Positions 24,631-31,318 of a stretch of 41,660 nucleotides of DNA are shown here, piece after piece (the first letter of the stretch is position 1; every line of letters begins with the position of its first letter). A model generated the notes under the pieces. The model was not told the DNA's origin. It was given only the letters and a program-made list of their open reading frames with translations, and did not search any database. Source of the DNA: a virus; IMG/VR virus record IMGVR_UViG_3300025846_000005, positions 1-41,660 of that record; one strand, written 5' to 3'. Made by a program: the position numbers and the translations under genes.

Positions 24631-24857
24631 TGGAACGAGAGAAGATGGAACGAACTCCGACACTTTGTCAGGCAGAAAATATGTCAAGAAACTCTGGTAT
24701 TGAACTGACTGATGAAGAATTAAACCTTTACATTTACGCCCGCCAATCCAGAGAACCTGACTATTTTAACAGGAGCGACCAATATCTACTCCATATGTGT
24801 ATCTCGCCAGAAAAACAAGTTGTATTTGAACAGTTCTTCAATAATATATTTTTATAG
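24630..24857 (+). CDS. Small unknown protein
   Basis: This encodes 75 aa, starting in a TAATG overlap. It is acidic and helical with no TM segment. It is the last gene of the lysis operon; the next features on this strand are a promoter and a hairpin at 24858-24895. Confidence 0.5.
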   Translation: MEREKMERTPTLCQAENMSRNSGIELTDEELNLYIYARQSREPDYFNRSDQYLLHMCISPEKQVVFEQFFNNIFL

Positions 24858-24900
24858 TATAATCATTTAGACGGCGTCTATCCCACTAGGCGCTGTTTTA
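24853..24900 (+). ncRNA. Promoter plus short hairpin RNA with no downstream gene
   Basis: Overlapping TATAGT/TATAAT boxes (24853-24863) are followed by a 9-bp hairpin, CGGCGTCTA/TAGGCGCTG (24872-24880 and 24887-24895, loop TCCCAC, two G-U pairs), and TTTTA. The next genes are on the other strand, so a transcript from here would be a minimal RNA of about 30-40 nt. It may equally act only as the operon terminator. Confidence 0.4.
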
Positions 24901-24970
24901 TGTATAAGACGGTAACTTATGCCACTTTGTAGGTTTCGTTGATTCTGGGGCTTGTGGATAGCCACAGACC

Positions 24971-25204
24971 CTATTTAAACCTATTAACTATCGCACTCAA
25001 CGACTCGTTTGCTTTATTATTCCACGCCCTGCGACTAGAATAGAATTCTCGCTTATTTTCAGCAAATAGTTGATTACGAGTAAGTGGTTTCTCTGGTGGG
25101 GTATTATCAAAGCATTTGTCACAGTAATATTCGCCTGATTCGCCATAAACTAAATCACCAGTTGGTATAAGTTTATTGCAGATTAGGCAGGTTATTTTAT
25201 CCAT
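24971..25204 (-). CDS. LIM-like zinc protein
   Basis: This encodes 77 aa with CLIC and CDKC pairs around a 22-residue loop (LICNKLIPTGDLVYGESGEY region), a four-Cys zinc finger, and a basic helical tail. It ends the replication-side operon on the minus strand, 8 bp after its neighbour. It probably binds nucleic acid or protein. Confidence 0.55.
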   Translation of the reverse strand: MDKITCLICNKLIPTGDLVYGESGEYYCDKCFDNTPPEKPLTRNQLFAENKREFYSSRRAWNNKANESLSAIVNRFK

Positions 25205-25212
25205 AAGGTTTA

Positions 25213-25494
25213 TTATAAACTACTCAGAAACTTTTGTTTCATATCTCGTATTCTTTCTACGTTTTTATGTCTCTGTTCGTCAGTTAATGAACTAGTCGGT
25301 AAACACAATGGTTGCATATTAGTAAAAGAATATCTTGATGGCGGAGACTTTTCAACACTCATTATTGAACTTGCTTTGAGTAAAATATCATCAATCTCAA
25401 CATATTCAGCGCCACTTAAAAGTGCTTTTTTAACTGCTTCAGCTCGCTCTTTTGATACTTCTAGGATAAGGTTTCCAGATGTTTTAATTATCAT
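25213..25494 (-). CDS. Unknown protein of the replication operon
   Basis: This encodes 93 aa. The N-terminal half is alpha/beta, with a helix rich in Glu/Lys/Ala and strands around EYVEIDDILLKASSI; the C-terminal half is polar with a charged helix. Its start overlaps the end of the initiator-like gene (4 nt). No family is recognised. Confidence 0.5.
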   Translation of the reverse strand: MIIKTSGNLILEVSKERAEAVKKALLSGAEYVEIDDILLKASSIMSVEKSPPSRYSFTNMQPLCLPTSSLTDEQRHKNVERIRDMKQKFLSSL

Positions 25495-26192
25495 ACCTTA
25501 ACCACCTTTTTAGTACTTCCTGACGATTGACGTTTCCCCCAAGCAATAAGTTCATTAACTTTTGATTGTAACGATACGAAGTCTGATATACGAGGGGCAA
25601 ACTGATCACTTTGAGATACTGCAACGCCACGCATAAGAGCCGACAATTTATCTTTACCGTGTTTCTTAAGTAAATTACTACAAGCATAACGGTTTTTTTG
25701 TTTATTACTTTCAATTTGATAACCGACTATTTCCTCCCATAATGAGAAAATATCATTTATGTCAGTATTACCTTTACTATTACTTGTACATATACTTATA
25801 CTATTACCTATACCTATACACTCATGAACCGTTCCTGAGCCACTCATGAGCGACTCTTGAACAGTTCTAGGTAATATACTAAAGTCTTTTTCATATAATT
25901 TAGCAGTCAATTTTCCTTTAGTCGGTTGTATATAATCCTGATTATTAAAAATATAATACCCGTCAATAACTTTTATGAAGTCCTTTTTTATAAGTTCCTT
26001 TTTGCATAGTTGTATAGTTTCGCTGTTATACCCGGTATATGCTGACATTAGGCGATCACTACATTTTAATGCTTGCGTGCCATTTCTATCGGGATTAGTT
26101 AATAGGCAGATATAAAAATATCTAGCATCTGGTAATAACTCGAATATCCTATCTTGTTTCCAAAAATCTGTTTTTATTATTGCCGTTTTCAC
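25491..26192 (-). CDS. Replication initiator/replisome organiser-like protein
   Basis: This encodes 233 aa. The N-terminal 90 residues (FWKQDRIFELLPDARYFYICL then a winged-helix pattern) match the DNA-binding part of phage replisome organisers of the DnaD/O type. The C-terminal region (about 150-210, IFSLWEEIVGYQI and helical tail) resembles a helicase-loader interaction domain. The start is GTG at 26192. Its only ribosome site (GAGGG) is in the 3' arm of a terminator-like hairpin, so translation and transcription are probably controlled there. The adjacent gene-poor region may hold the origin. Confidence 0.6.
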   Translation of the reverse strand: MKTAIIKTDFWKQDRIFELLPDARYFYICLLTNPDRNGTQALKCSDRLMSAYTGYNSETIQLCKKELIKKDFIKVIDGYYIFNNQDYIQPTKGKLTAKLYEKDFSILPRTVQESLMSGSGTVHECIGIGNSISICTSNSKGNTDINDIFSLWEEIVGYQIESNKQKNRYACSNLLKKHGKDKLSALMRGVAVSQSDQFAPRISDFVSLQSKVNELIAWGKRQSSGSTKKVVKV

Positions 26193-26269
26193 AAAAAAGT
26201 GCCCTCACTTTCATGAGGGCTTGCTCTTGTAACCAATGCTATTGTATCACAAAGAGTACTAACCCTCAA
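26193..26269 (-). promoter_or_regulatory. Initiator promoter and hairpin leader
   Basis: TTGAGG (26264-26269), a 17-bp spacer and an extended -10 TGATACAAT (26241-26249) form a promoter. The leader then folds as GCCCTCA/TGAGGGC (26201-26207 and 26214-26220) followed by six T residues directly before the GTG start. The 3' arm of the hairpin carries the ribosome site, 9 nt from the start. Confidence 0.65.
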
Positions 26270-26310
26270 TACTTAAATTGTTAATGAGTAGCGCTGATAG
26301 TTACAAGAGC
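26223..26310. repeat. 11-bp perfect inverted repeat around the initiator promoter
   Basis: GCTCTTGTAAC (26223-26233) and GTTACAAGAGC (26300-26310) are perfect inverted copies. They flank the initiator promoter, one upstream of it and one in its leader. They could be operator sites or, in a longer transcript from 26323-26351, pair as RNA. Confidence 0.55.
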
Positions 26311-26312
26311 GA

Positions 26313-26328
26313 TACTATCTCTAGTATA
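26313..26328. promoter_or_regulatory. Palindromic operator-like site at a -10 box
   Basis: ATACTATCTCTAGTAT is a 6-bp inverted repeat with a 4-bp centre. It coincides with the -10 box (26323-26328) of the upstream minus-strand promoter, so a dimeric repressor could act here. Confidence 0.4.
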
Positions 26329-26351
26329 CGCCAATCTACTTTTTATTTCAA
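26323..26351 (-). promoter_or_regulatory. Second minus-strand promoter upstream of the initiator
   Basis: TTGAAA (26346-26351), exactly 17 bp, then TATACT (26323-26328): a near-consensus promoter. A transcript would begin with the hairpin GATAGT/ACTATC whose loop holds GCTCTTGTA, and continue through the initiator leader. Confidence 0.6.
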
Positions 26352-26384
26352 CCCGATTATGCCTATGTTCATAAACTGTGTACA

Positions 26385-26524
26385 AATATAAGAAGCCCTA
26401 GGTGTAGAGCTTCTTGAGAGCTAATTCGGAGGAATTAACTTTAGAATTGGAAACGGAAAGTACAATCGTCTCGTCGCTACAATCAGTTTAGTAAACGATG
26501 TTCGATACTGACTGTATTATAACA
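26385..26524 (-). ncRNA. Candidate small RNA C
   Basis: An extended -10 TGTTATAAT (-10 at 26516-26521) would start an RNA near 26509. It has no ORF. It contains a hairpin AATTC-CTCC-GAATT, whose loop is complementary to Shine-Dalgarno GGAG. It ends in a 9-bp stem, AAGAAGCTC/GGGCTTCTT (26390-26398 and 26407-26415), with a weak U-tract. Predicted length is about 120 nt. The anti-SD loop resembles C-rich-loop regulatory RNAs. Confidence 0.45.
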
Positions 26525-26537
26525 TTTATGGTTACAA

Positions 26538-26635
26538 ATAAAAATGAGACTTCCTGTGTACTCCTCAGAAGTCTCATATACCGTTTGATTTGGTAGCTAT
26601 CTCCATTTCTATCGGTTAGCTATTTTATTGTAACA
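26538..26635 (-). ncRNA. Candidate small RNA B
   Basis: An extended -10 TGTTACAAT (-10 at 26627-26632) would start an RNA near 26620. It ends in a perfect 10-bp hairpin, ATGAGACTTC/GAAGTCTCAT (26544-26553 and 26568-26577), followed by TTTTATTT, a strong terminator. The loop contains GAGGAG. No ORF of note. Length is about 80 nt. Confidence 0.5.
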
Positions 26636-26645
26636 TAAGTTGGCT

Positions 26646-26740
26646 AAAAACAAAACAAGCCAGAGCGAAAGGGTAAACCGAAGTTTAAGATTCTCTGACT
26701 TGTTTAAGCGTATTATAGCATTTTAACCGAGTATAATCAA
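26646..26740 (-). ncRNA. Candidate small RNA A
   Basis: The promoter is TTGATT (26735-26740), 17 bp, and extended -10 TGCTATAAT (-10 at 26712-26717). The RNA would start near 26705 and consist of an 11-bp stem, ACAAGTCAGAG/CTCTGGCTTGT (one G-U), enclosing a second stem TAAAC-TTCG-GTTTA with a UUCG tetraloop, then TTTTGTTTTT. It is about 60 nt, self-contained and without an ORF. Confidence 0.55.
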
Positions 26741-26752
26741 TCAGTAATATGG

Positions 26753-26781
26753 TTGCAAAACGTAAGCGACTGTGATAAACT
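26753..26781 (+). promoter_or_regulatory. Early promoter P1 with conserved spacer element
   Basis: TTGCAA (26753-26758), 17 bp, TAAACT (26776-26781). The spacer and first -10 bases are CGTAAGCGACTGTGATAA (26761-26778), identical in promoters P2 (30831-30848) and P3 (34636-34653). The downstream leader also resembles theirs (AAACGAAAGGG before the start). It drives the recombination genes. Confidence 0.75.
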
Positions 26782-26812
26782 AGTTACATAATCTTAAACG
26801 AAAGGGATTTAC

Positions 26813-27361
26813 ATGAAATATAAAACCGATAGTGAATTATTAACAGAATTAAAAGAACCATTTACCTCCAATGAACTAGATTGGAGAGTCCAATTTGCAG
26901 ATAACGGTAAGGATAATAAACCATATGCCTCATTAGTAGCTTATATAGACGCACGAGCTATACAGAATCGTCTTGATAATGTCTGTGGTACTGGTGGATG
27001 GTGGAATCAACCACCACAGTATTCTAGTTCTGGAAAAGGAGTTAATCAGGGTATAACCATCAAATTGCCAGAAGCTGGCGAAATAACTAAATGGGATGGT
27101 GCTGATGAAACTGCTATTGAAGCCGTAAAAGGTGGACTATCTAGCGCCTTCAAACGGTCAGCCGTACTTTGGGGTATAGGCAGATATTTATATGATATTG
27201 AGATCGCTTATGTGAATTTGCAAAAAGACAAACCACAATCAACCGAGGGTTGGGTTAGAACAAAAGTCAAAATTGGTGGCCGTGCTGAAATGTATTACTT
27301 CAAAAAGCCTACATTACCAAAAGAGTTTTTGCCAAAGGAAAATATAAATGTCGCTGCCTGA
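26813..27361 (+). CDS. Rad52-type single-strand annealing protein
   Basis: This encodes 182 aa. The conserved Rad52/Rad22 core is visible: a start helix with ELDWRVQ, YIDARAIQNRLD, a WWNQPPQY strand, and EAVKGGLSSAFKRSAVLWGIGRYLY (about 100-124). Such phage recombinases anneal complementary strands during replication and repair of incoming DNA. The exonuclease partner follows with a 14-nt overlap. It is the first gene behind promoter P1; the ribosome site is AAAGGG. Confidence 0.9.
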   Translation: MKYKTDSELLTELKEPFTSNELDWRVQFADNGKDNKPYASLVAYIDARAIQNRLDNVCGTGGWWNQPPQYSSSGKGVNQGITIKLPEAGEITKWDGADETAIEAVKGGLSSAFKRSAVLWGIGRYLYDIEIAYVNLQKDKPQSTEGWVRTKVKIGGRAEMYYFKKPTLPKEFLPKENINVAA

Positions 27362-28088
27362 CGGTTTATCACCAGTAGTTATAAATGAGACTAATTTAAC
27401 CACTGATGAAATTAAACAACTTCGTTCTATGGGTTTTGAAGTGGCCGAGCAGGGAACAGAAGAATGGTTAGAGGAAAGACTCGGTATGGCTACGGCTAGT
27501 AGATTCTACGATATATACAACTGGACTCAAGGTACTCAGCCTACTAAGAATAATCCAATGGGTACTCCGCCAAAACCACAAATGACATATTATAAATATA
27601 GGAATGAATTAGTAGCTGAACGTCTTAATGGAAAATGCAAACGGTTTAGTTCAAAACCCATGGAATGGGGTAAAACTCACGAACAAGACGCTGCATTAGA
27701 ATATGAACGCATAACTGGGAACGAAGTCAGTACATTAGGTTTTATAAAACATCCCGAATTAGATGCTGGTGCTTCATTAGATAGGACTGTTGGAGAAGAA
27801 GGATTATTAGAGATAAAATGTCCTAATACCGACACTATGGTAGATTATATTATTTCAGACGGTCCGCCACCGCAATATTATTGTCAAATGCAAGGTCAAA
27901 TGTGGATTGCTAATAAACAATGGGGTGATTTTGTAGTATTTGACCCTACACTAGGACAGATATTTATTAAAAGAATCTCAAGAGACGAGGAATATATAAC
28001 AACTTTGATTTACCGAATAGAGAGACTATTATTAGATGTTGATAAATGGGAATTAAAACTTAGAGAAGATGGATATGGCACGATATGA
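27348..28088 (+). CDS. YqaJ-like (lambda-exonuclease family) nuclease
   Basis: This encodes 246 aa. The PD-(D/E)xK core is complete: GTEEWLEERLG with the ATASR motif (about 36-52), a helix MEWGKTHEQDAALEYE with the general Glu, Asp145 in GASLD, Glu155-x-Lys157 in LLEIKCP, and YYCQMQGQMW. It degrades one strand from duplex ends to make substrates for the annealing protein encoded upstream. The start lies in the last codons of that gene. Confidence 0.9.
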   Translation: MSLPDGLSPVVINETNLTTDEIKQLRSMGFEVAEQGTEEWLEERLGMATASRFYDIYNWTQGTQPTKNNPMGTPPKPQMTYYKYRNELVAERLNGKCKRFSSKPMEWGKTHEQDAALEYERITGNEVSTLGFIKHPELDAGASLDRTVGEEGLLEIKCPNTDTMVDYIISDGPPPQYYCQMQGQMWIANKQWGDFVVFDPTLGQIFIKRISRDEEYITTLIYRIERLLLDVDKWELKLREDGYGTI

Positions 28089-28504
28089 GTGAACTAAATC
28101 CTAAAGACTATCCACAACGCACCTTACAACAAAATAAAGCCTTGCATGTTCTATTCCAGTTACTGGCGAATACCCTTAACGATAACGGATTAGATATGCG
28201 TAAAACCCTTAAGCCTGGTGTAGAAATACCCTGGAGTGGCAGGTCGGTAAAAGAGTGGTTATGGAAGCCTATACAAAAGGCTCAACTTAATAAGGACAGC
28301 ACCACTAAATTAACCACAGTAGAGATTGACCAAGTGTTTGATACATTAGTCAGACATCTAGGACATCAGTTCGGAATACAGTTGAACTTTCCGTCAATCG
28401 AGCAAACACTAATTGAAATTGAGGCTGAACGATTGGCAATAAAAGAACGAGAAAAAATATTTAACGACGATTACAAAAAAGATAAATTAGAGGAGACTAA
28501 ATAA
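28085..28504 (+). CDS. NinB-like recombination-associated protein
   Basis: This encodes 139 aa starting in an ATGA overlap. The opening RTLQQNKALHVLFQLLAN and the KEWLWKPIQKAQ segment resemble phage proteins regularly placed beside recombinases and related to NinB. The end is a charged helix. A single-strand DNA-related role is inferred from context. Confidence 0.55.
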   Translation: MSELNPKDYPQRTLQQNKALHVLFQLLANTLNDNGLDMRKTLKPGVEIPWSGRSVKEWLWKPIQKAQLNKDSTTKLTTVEIDQVFDTLVRHLGHQFGIQLNFPSIEQTLIEIEAERLAIKEREKIFNDDYKKDKLEETK

Positions 28505-28729
28505 ATGAGCAACTATGAGGTACACGCATCACCATTTTTTGTAAATGTTTCTTGCCCAAGACATAAAAACTACATGGTTGAGTTAAAAAATGGATTTATT
28601 GGCGAAAAACTGTGGTGGTGTAAAGATTGCGAAAGGCCATACCATCTTAAGCCAACCGCAATGAAAGTAGGCACATTTGATATAGAAGAAATCAATAGAC
28701 AACTTAATGGTGGATTGGATAAGGAATAA
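28505..28729 (+). CDS. Small zinc-finger protein
   Basis: This encodes 74 aa with CPRH and CKDC elements (Cys and His at about 18-21 and 40-43), a probable zinc site. It ends in DKE, the first of four genes with the shared 3' end and junction GGATAAGGAATAATATGA. No function is recognised. Confidence 0.5.
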   Translation: MSNYEVHASPFFVNVSCPRHKNYMVELKNGFIGEKLWWCKDCERPYHLKPTAMKVGTFDIEEINRQLNGGLDKE

Positions 28730-28730
28730 T

Positions 28731-28781
28731 ATGAACGAAGAACATAAATTAGTCAAAGCATATAAGAAAGCAGAATTATGA
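28731..28781 (+). CDS. 16-aa peptide, possible coupling leader
   Basis: It has an AAGGAAT site 6 nt upstream and a stop that overlaps the methyltransferase start (ATGA). The peptide is basic and helical. Its most likely value is in coupling translation of the methyltransferase. Confidence 0.3.
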   Translation: MNEEHKLVKAYKKAEL

Positions 28782-29512
28782 ACTCAGTTATTTGTGGTGA
28801 TTGTTTAGAAGTGATGAAATATATACCAGATAAAAGCATTGATATGATACTTTGTGATTTACCCTATGGAACGACTGCCTGCAAGTGGGATACGATAATT
28901 CCTTTTGAGCCACTATGGGAGCAGTATAAGCGGATTATTAAGGATAATGGGGCGATTGTTTTAACCGCCAGCCAACCTTTTACGAGTGCTTTAGTGATGA
29001 GTAATCCTAAGATGTTTAAGTATGAGTGGATATGGGATAAGAGGCTGCCTAGTGGATTCCAGATAGCAAAATATAGACCGATGCAAAGGCACGAAAATAT
29101 CGTGGTCTTTTCTAACGGAACGCCAAAGTATTATCCTATAATGACAGAACAAAAACCACGCAAGGGCGGTGGGTTTAAGGTTTCCAGTAGTTCATCACCT
29201 ATAAAGAATGTAGACGGGAAATTGAGAGATTACACAGAGAAATACCCTCAATCTATTTTAGAGTTTTATAAAAGAGATAGAGGGGTAACTCACCCCACCC
29301 AAAAACCAGTAGCCCTATTTGAATACCTAATCAAAACCTATACAAACGAGGGCGATACAGTTTTAGATAATTGTGCTGGCTCAGGTACTACTGCTATTGC
29401 TTGCCTAAACACTAACCGAAACTACATCTTAATAGAGAAAGAACCAGAATATATTGAAGTAATAGATAAAAGAATTATGGCAAATAAAACAACAGGGGTG
29501 GATAAGGAATAA
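28778..29512 (+). CDS. DNA methyltransferase (N6-adenine/N4-cytosine type)
   Basis: This encodes 244 aa. Motif IV is DLPYG (27-31), followed by the target-recognition region. HPTQKP (172-177) and the SAM-binding motif I VLDNCAGSGTT (195-205) come last, the order of the beta class. It modifies phage DNA, probably against restriction; no restriction gene accompanies it. The start overlaps the 16-aa peptide. It ends in VDKE and the shared junction. Confidence 0.9.
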   Translation: MNSVICGDCLEVMKYIPDKSIDMILCDLPYGTTACKWDTIIPFEPLWEQYKRIIKDNGAIVLTASQPFTSALVMSNPKMFKYEWIWDKRLPSGFQIAKYRPMQRHENIVVFSNGTPKYYPIMTEQKPRKGGGFKVSSSSSPIKNVDGKLRDYTEKYPQSILEFYKRDRGVTHPTQKPVALFEYLIKTYTNEGDTVLDNCAGSGTTAIACLNTNRNYILIEKEPEYIEVIDKRIMANKTTGVDKE

Positions 29513-29513
29513 T

Positions 29514-29690
29514 ATGAACCATAAACACATAGAAGTTATTATGGAAGACCACGATTTTTGTGGTAAGTATGATACTTGGGACGTTATAAATGATTTAATA
29601 GACTACGTTGAATGTGTGGAAAAAGGCAATATAGAAGACCACTATAAAAAATGTATATCCAACAAAGACATCGAGGGGGATAAGGAATAA
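29514..29690 (+). CDS. 58-aa acidic protein
   Basis: The start follows AAGGAAT. The protein is acidic (many Asp/Glu) with three Cys and is probably helical. It ends in GDKE inside the shared junction. No family is recognised. Confidence 0.5.
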   Translation: MNHKHIEVIMEDHDFCGKYDTWDVINDLIDYVECVEKGNIEDHYKKCISNKDIEGDKE

Positions 29691-29691
29691 T

Positions 29692-29946
29692 ATGACAAAC
29701 CAGATAGAAAAGATAGTTGATGACCATAATAAAGCAATGCGTGAGGATATGGCATCAGAAATTGTTGGCGGTTCAAGAAGTAAAGCTATCACAGACGTTA
29801 TTACAGTAAAAGCAATCGTTAAAGTTATTCGAGAAACACTACTAGAATATAATCAGTTCTTACAGAAAAATGGTTATACCGACAGCGACATAGACCTAGA
29901 AACACCAACAGCTATTGAACGATTTTTAAGTGGGGATAAGGAATAA
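29692..29946 (+). CDS. Small unknown protein
   Basis: This encodes 84 aa, helical, mixed charge, with an AAGGAAT site and the SGDKE ending of the cassette series. No motif is recognised. Confidence 0.5.
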   Translation: MTNQIEKIVDDHNKAMREDMASEIVGGSRSKAITDVITVKAIVKVIRETLLEYNQFLQKNGYTDSDIDLETPTAIERFLSGDKE

Positions 29947-29947
29947 T

Positions 29948-30253
29948 ATGAAAGCATATTTTAAACTAGGTTTTTTATCTGGTTATCAAGATATTCCAAG
30001 TGCAAATGAGTTTATAAAGTTACCGTTACCTTGTCCAATAAATATACGCCAACAGGATTACAGTACCGACAAAGAATATACAGTCAGAAATAACAGTTAT
30101 TATGATGACGATGGCGAATATAAATCAATGCCAGATTATACTGTTAAGCCGGTTGGAATTGATGTTATAAAAACGGTTACCTTTAAATTATATAGAATAA
30201 CTAAGTTTGAGGGAGAAGATATAGCGATTTATGATAGGTGGGAGATTAAGTAG
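29948..30253 (+). CDS. Small beta-rich protein
   Basis: This encodes 101 aa from the ATG at 29948; the upstream in-frame start lies in the previous gene. It is Tyr/Lys/Asp-rich and beta-like. Its stop overlaps the next GTG start. No family is recognised. Confidence 0.5.
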   Translation: MKAYFKLGFLSGYQDIPSANEFIKLPLPCPINIRQQDYSTDKEYTVRNNSYYDDDGEYKSMPDYTVKPVGIDVIKTVTFKLYRITKFEGEDIAIYDRWEIK

Positions 30254-30816
30254 TGATAAAATCTAATCCTTGCAAACTCTGTGGCAGTATTTATCATACT
30301 GCTGCATTTTGTCGAGACCGTAAAACATTGGCCGTTAAAAAAGCCACGTTACAAGGATTTGGCCAAGGGCTAGACGGCATGACTGTTAACGTAGTCTACA
30401 ACAATTATTCGCCTATCAAAAAGACCACTAAACCCAAGAAACCAAGCCGATCTAAAATTAAAAAAGAACTTGATAAGTTAATTAAAGATTACGTTAAAGA
30501 GCGAGACAATTTTGTGTGTCAAAAATGTGGCAAGAAAGTATCCGGCACTAACTGTCATGGCTCACATATATTACCAGTTGGAAGTCACGCCAATATGCAA
30601 TTCGACCCACGCAATATAAAAGTACTATGTTTTCACGACCATAGGCATTTTTGGCATAATAATCCACTCGAAGCTGGTGAATGGTACAGGCGAACATTCC
30701 CAGAGAATTGGGCATACTTAGAAGAGCGAGCAAAGGTCGCGCCAAAACTCATGACTTATCAATTACAAGAGATGATTATCGAATATAAAGCCAAGTTATC
30801 CACAGTTAAACATTAG
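30253..30816 (+). CDS. NinG/Rap-like recombination endonuclease
   Basis: This encodes 187 aa with a GTG start in a TAGTG overlap. It begins with a zinc knuckle (CKLCGSIYHTAAFC, 7-20). The core matches NinG: a basic helix (KKELDKLIKDYVKERDNFVC), CQKCG, CHGSHILPVGSHANMQFD and NIKVLCFHDHRHFWHNNP, with HNH-like residues. NinG/Rap acts on branched recombination intermediates. The zinc knuckle ahead of it is an extra. Confidence 0.7.
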   Translation: MIKSNPCKLCGSIYHTAAFCRDRKTLAVKKATLQGFGQGLDGMTVNVVYNNYSPIKKTTKPKKPSRSKIKKELDKLIKDYVKERDNFVCQKCGKKVSGTNCHGSHILPVGSHANMQFDPRNIKVLCFHDHRHFWHNNPLEAGEWYRRTFPENWAYLEERAKVAPKLMTYQLQEMIIEYKAKLSTVKH

Positions 30817-30822
30817 CGTATG

Positions 30823-30851
30823 TTGACAAGCGTAAGCGACTGTGATAAGAT
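30823..30851 (+). promoter_or_regulatory. Early promoter P2 with conserved spacer element
   Basis: TTGACA (30823-30828), 17 bp, TAAGAT (30846-30851); it has the same CGTAAGCGACTGTGATAA element. The leader (AACAAACGAAGGGGTG) is similar to P1 and P3. A leader of about 115 nt precedes the first clear gene at 30976 and contains only very short possible ORFs. Confidence 0.8.
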
Positions 30852-30975
30852 GGTTGCATCACCAACAAACGAAGGGGTGAAAAACGGACGATAGGATAGA
30901 GATAGACCAACGCCATGACTCTGACAAGGCAATCGCCCACCAAACAAAACAAAAAATAACTAAAAAGGAGTCAAT

Positions 30976-31053
30976 ATGGTTATAACAATAACTGACAACA
31001 CTCAAACATTAAACGGTAAAAAGTTTACAATTACACGAAAGGAAGAAATCTAA
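30976..31053 (+). CDS. 25-aa peptide
   Basis: It has a perfect AAGGAG site and starts MVITITDNTQ. Its stop overlaps the next start (TAATG). It looks like a short beta/turn peptide. The ribosome site and overlap support translation. Confidence 0.4.
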   Translation: MVITITDNTQTLNGKKFTITRKEEI

Positions 31054-31292
31054 TGAGTAAAATAACAGACGAAATGAACGCAGAAATCAAAGCCGAAAAA
31101 AAGGCTAGTAAAGTAGTCAAAAGTTACACCAGTTTCCAAATTGCCAAAGCGGTTTTAGTAATCGTATGGTTACTTGCAACCGGAGCATTTGCCGGTATAG
31201 TAGCTGATCGTTCCATTACAAGTACGATTGACAGCCAAGTCCAAAGCAAGACTGCTGAACAAGTTAAAAGTTTTTTAGCCGACGAAAAATAG
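31053..31292 (+). CDS. Small TM protein, donor of a possible -1 frameshift
   Basis: This encodes 79 aa with a charged N-terminus, one TM segment (about 33-51) and a polar outer region. Near its end lies T_TTT_TTA in the correct phase for -1 slippage (31271-31277). Ribosomes that slip would continue into the lysozyme-like frame, which extends open through this gene's 3' end. Normal termination is at 31292. Confidence 0.65.
   Translation: MSKITDEMNAEIKAEKKASKVVKSYTSFQIAKAVLVIVWLLATGAFAGIVADRSITSTIDSQVQSKTAEQVKSFLADEK
31271..31277 (+). other. Slippery heptamer T_TTT_TTA
   Basis: The heptamer sits on codons AGT-TTT-TTA of the TM gene. Slipping back one base leads into TTT-TTT-AGC and an open frame of 121 further codons. 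The product would be about 196 aa. U_UUU_UUA is a well-characterised -1 site in other systems, including retroviruses. Only weak downstream stem-loops are visible. Confidence 0.5.
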
Positions 31293-31318
31293 TTGCAACA
31301 GTCGCAATTATTATTGAA

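Noticed and set aside
24940-24975. Bidirectional terminator (GGGGCTTGTGG / CCACAGACCC)
   Set aside because: The stem has a mismatch and a wobble pair and lacks a U-tract on either strand; too weak to annotate.
30852-30975. Very short ORFs in the P2 leader (for example 14 codons at 30924)
   Set aside because: No ribosome site and no overlap with a neighbour; kept as untranslated leader.
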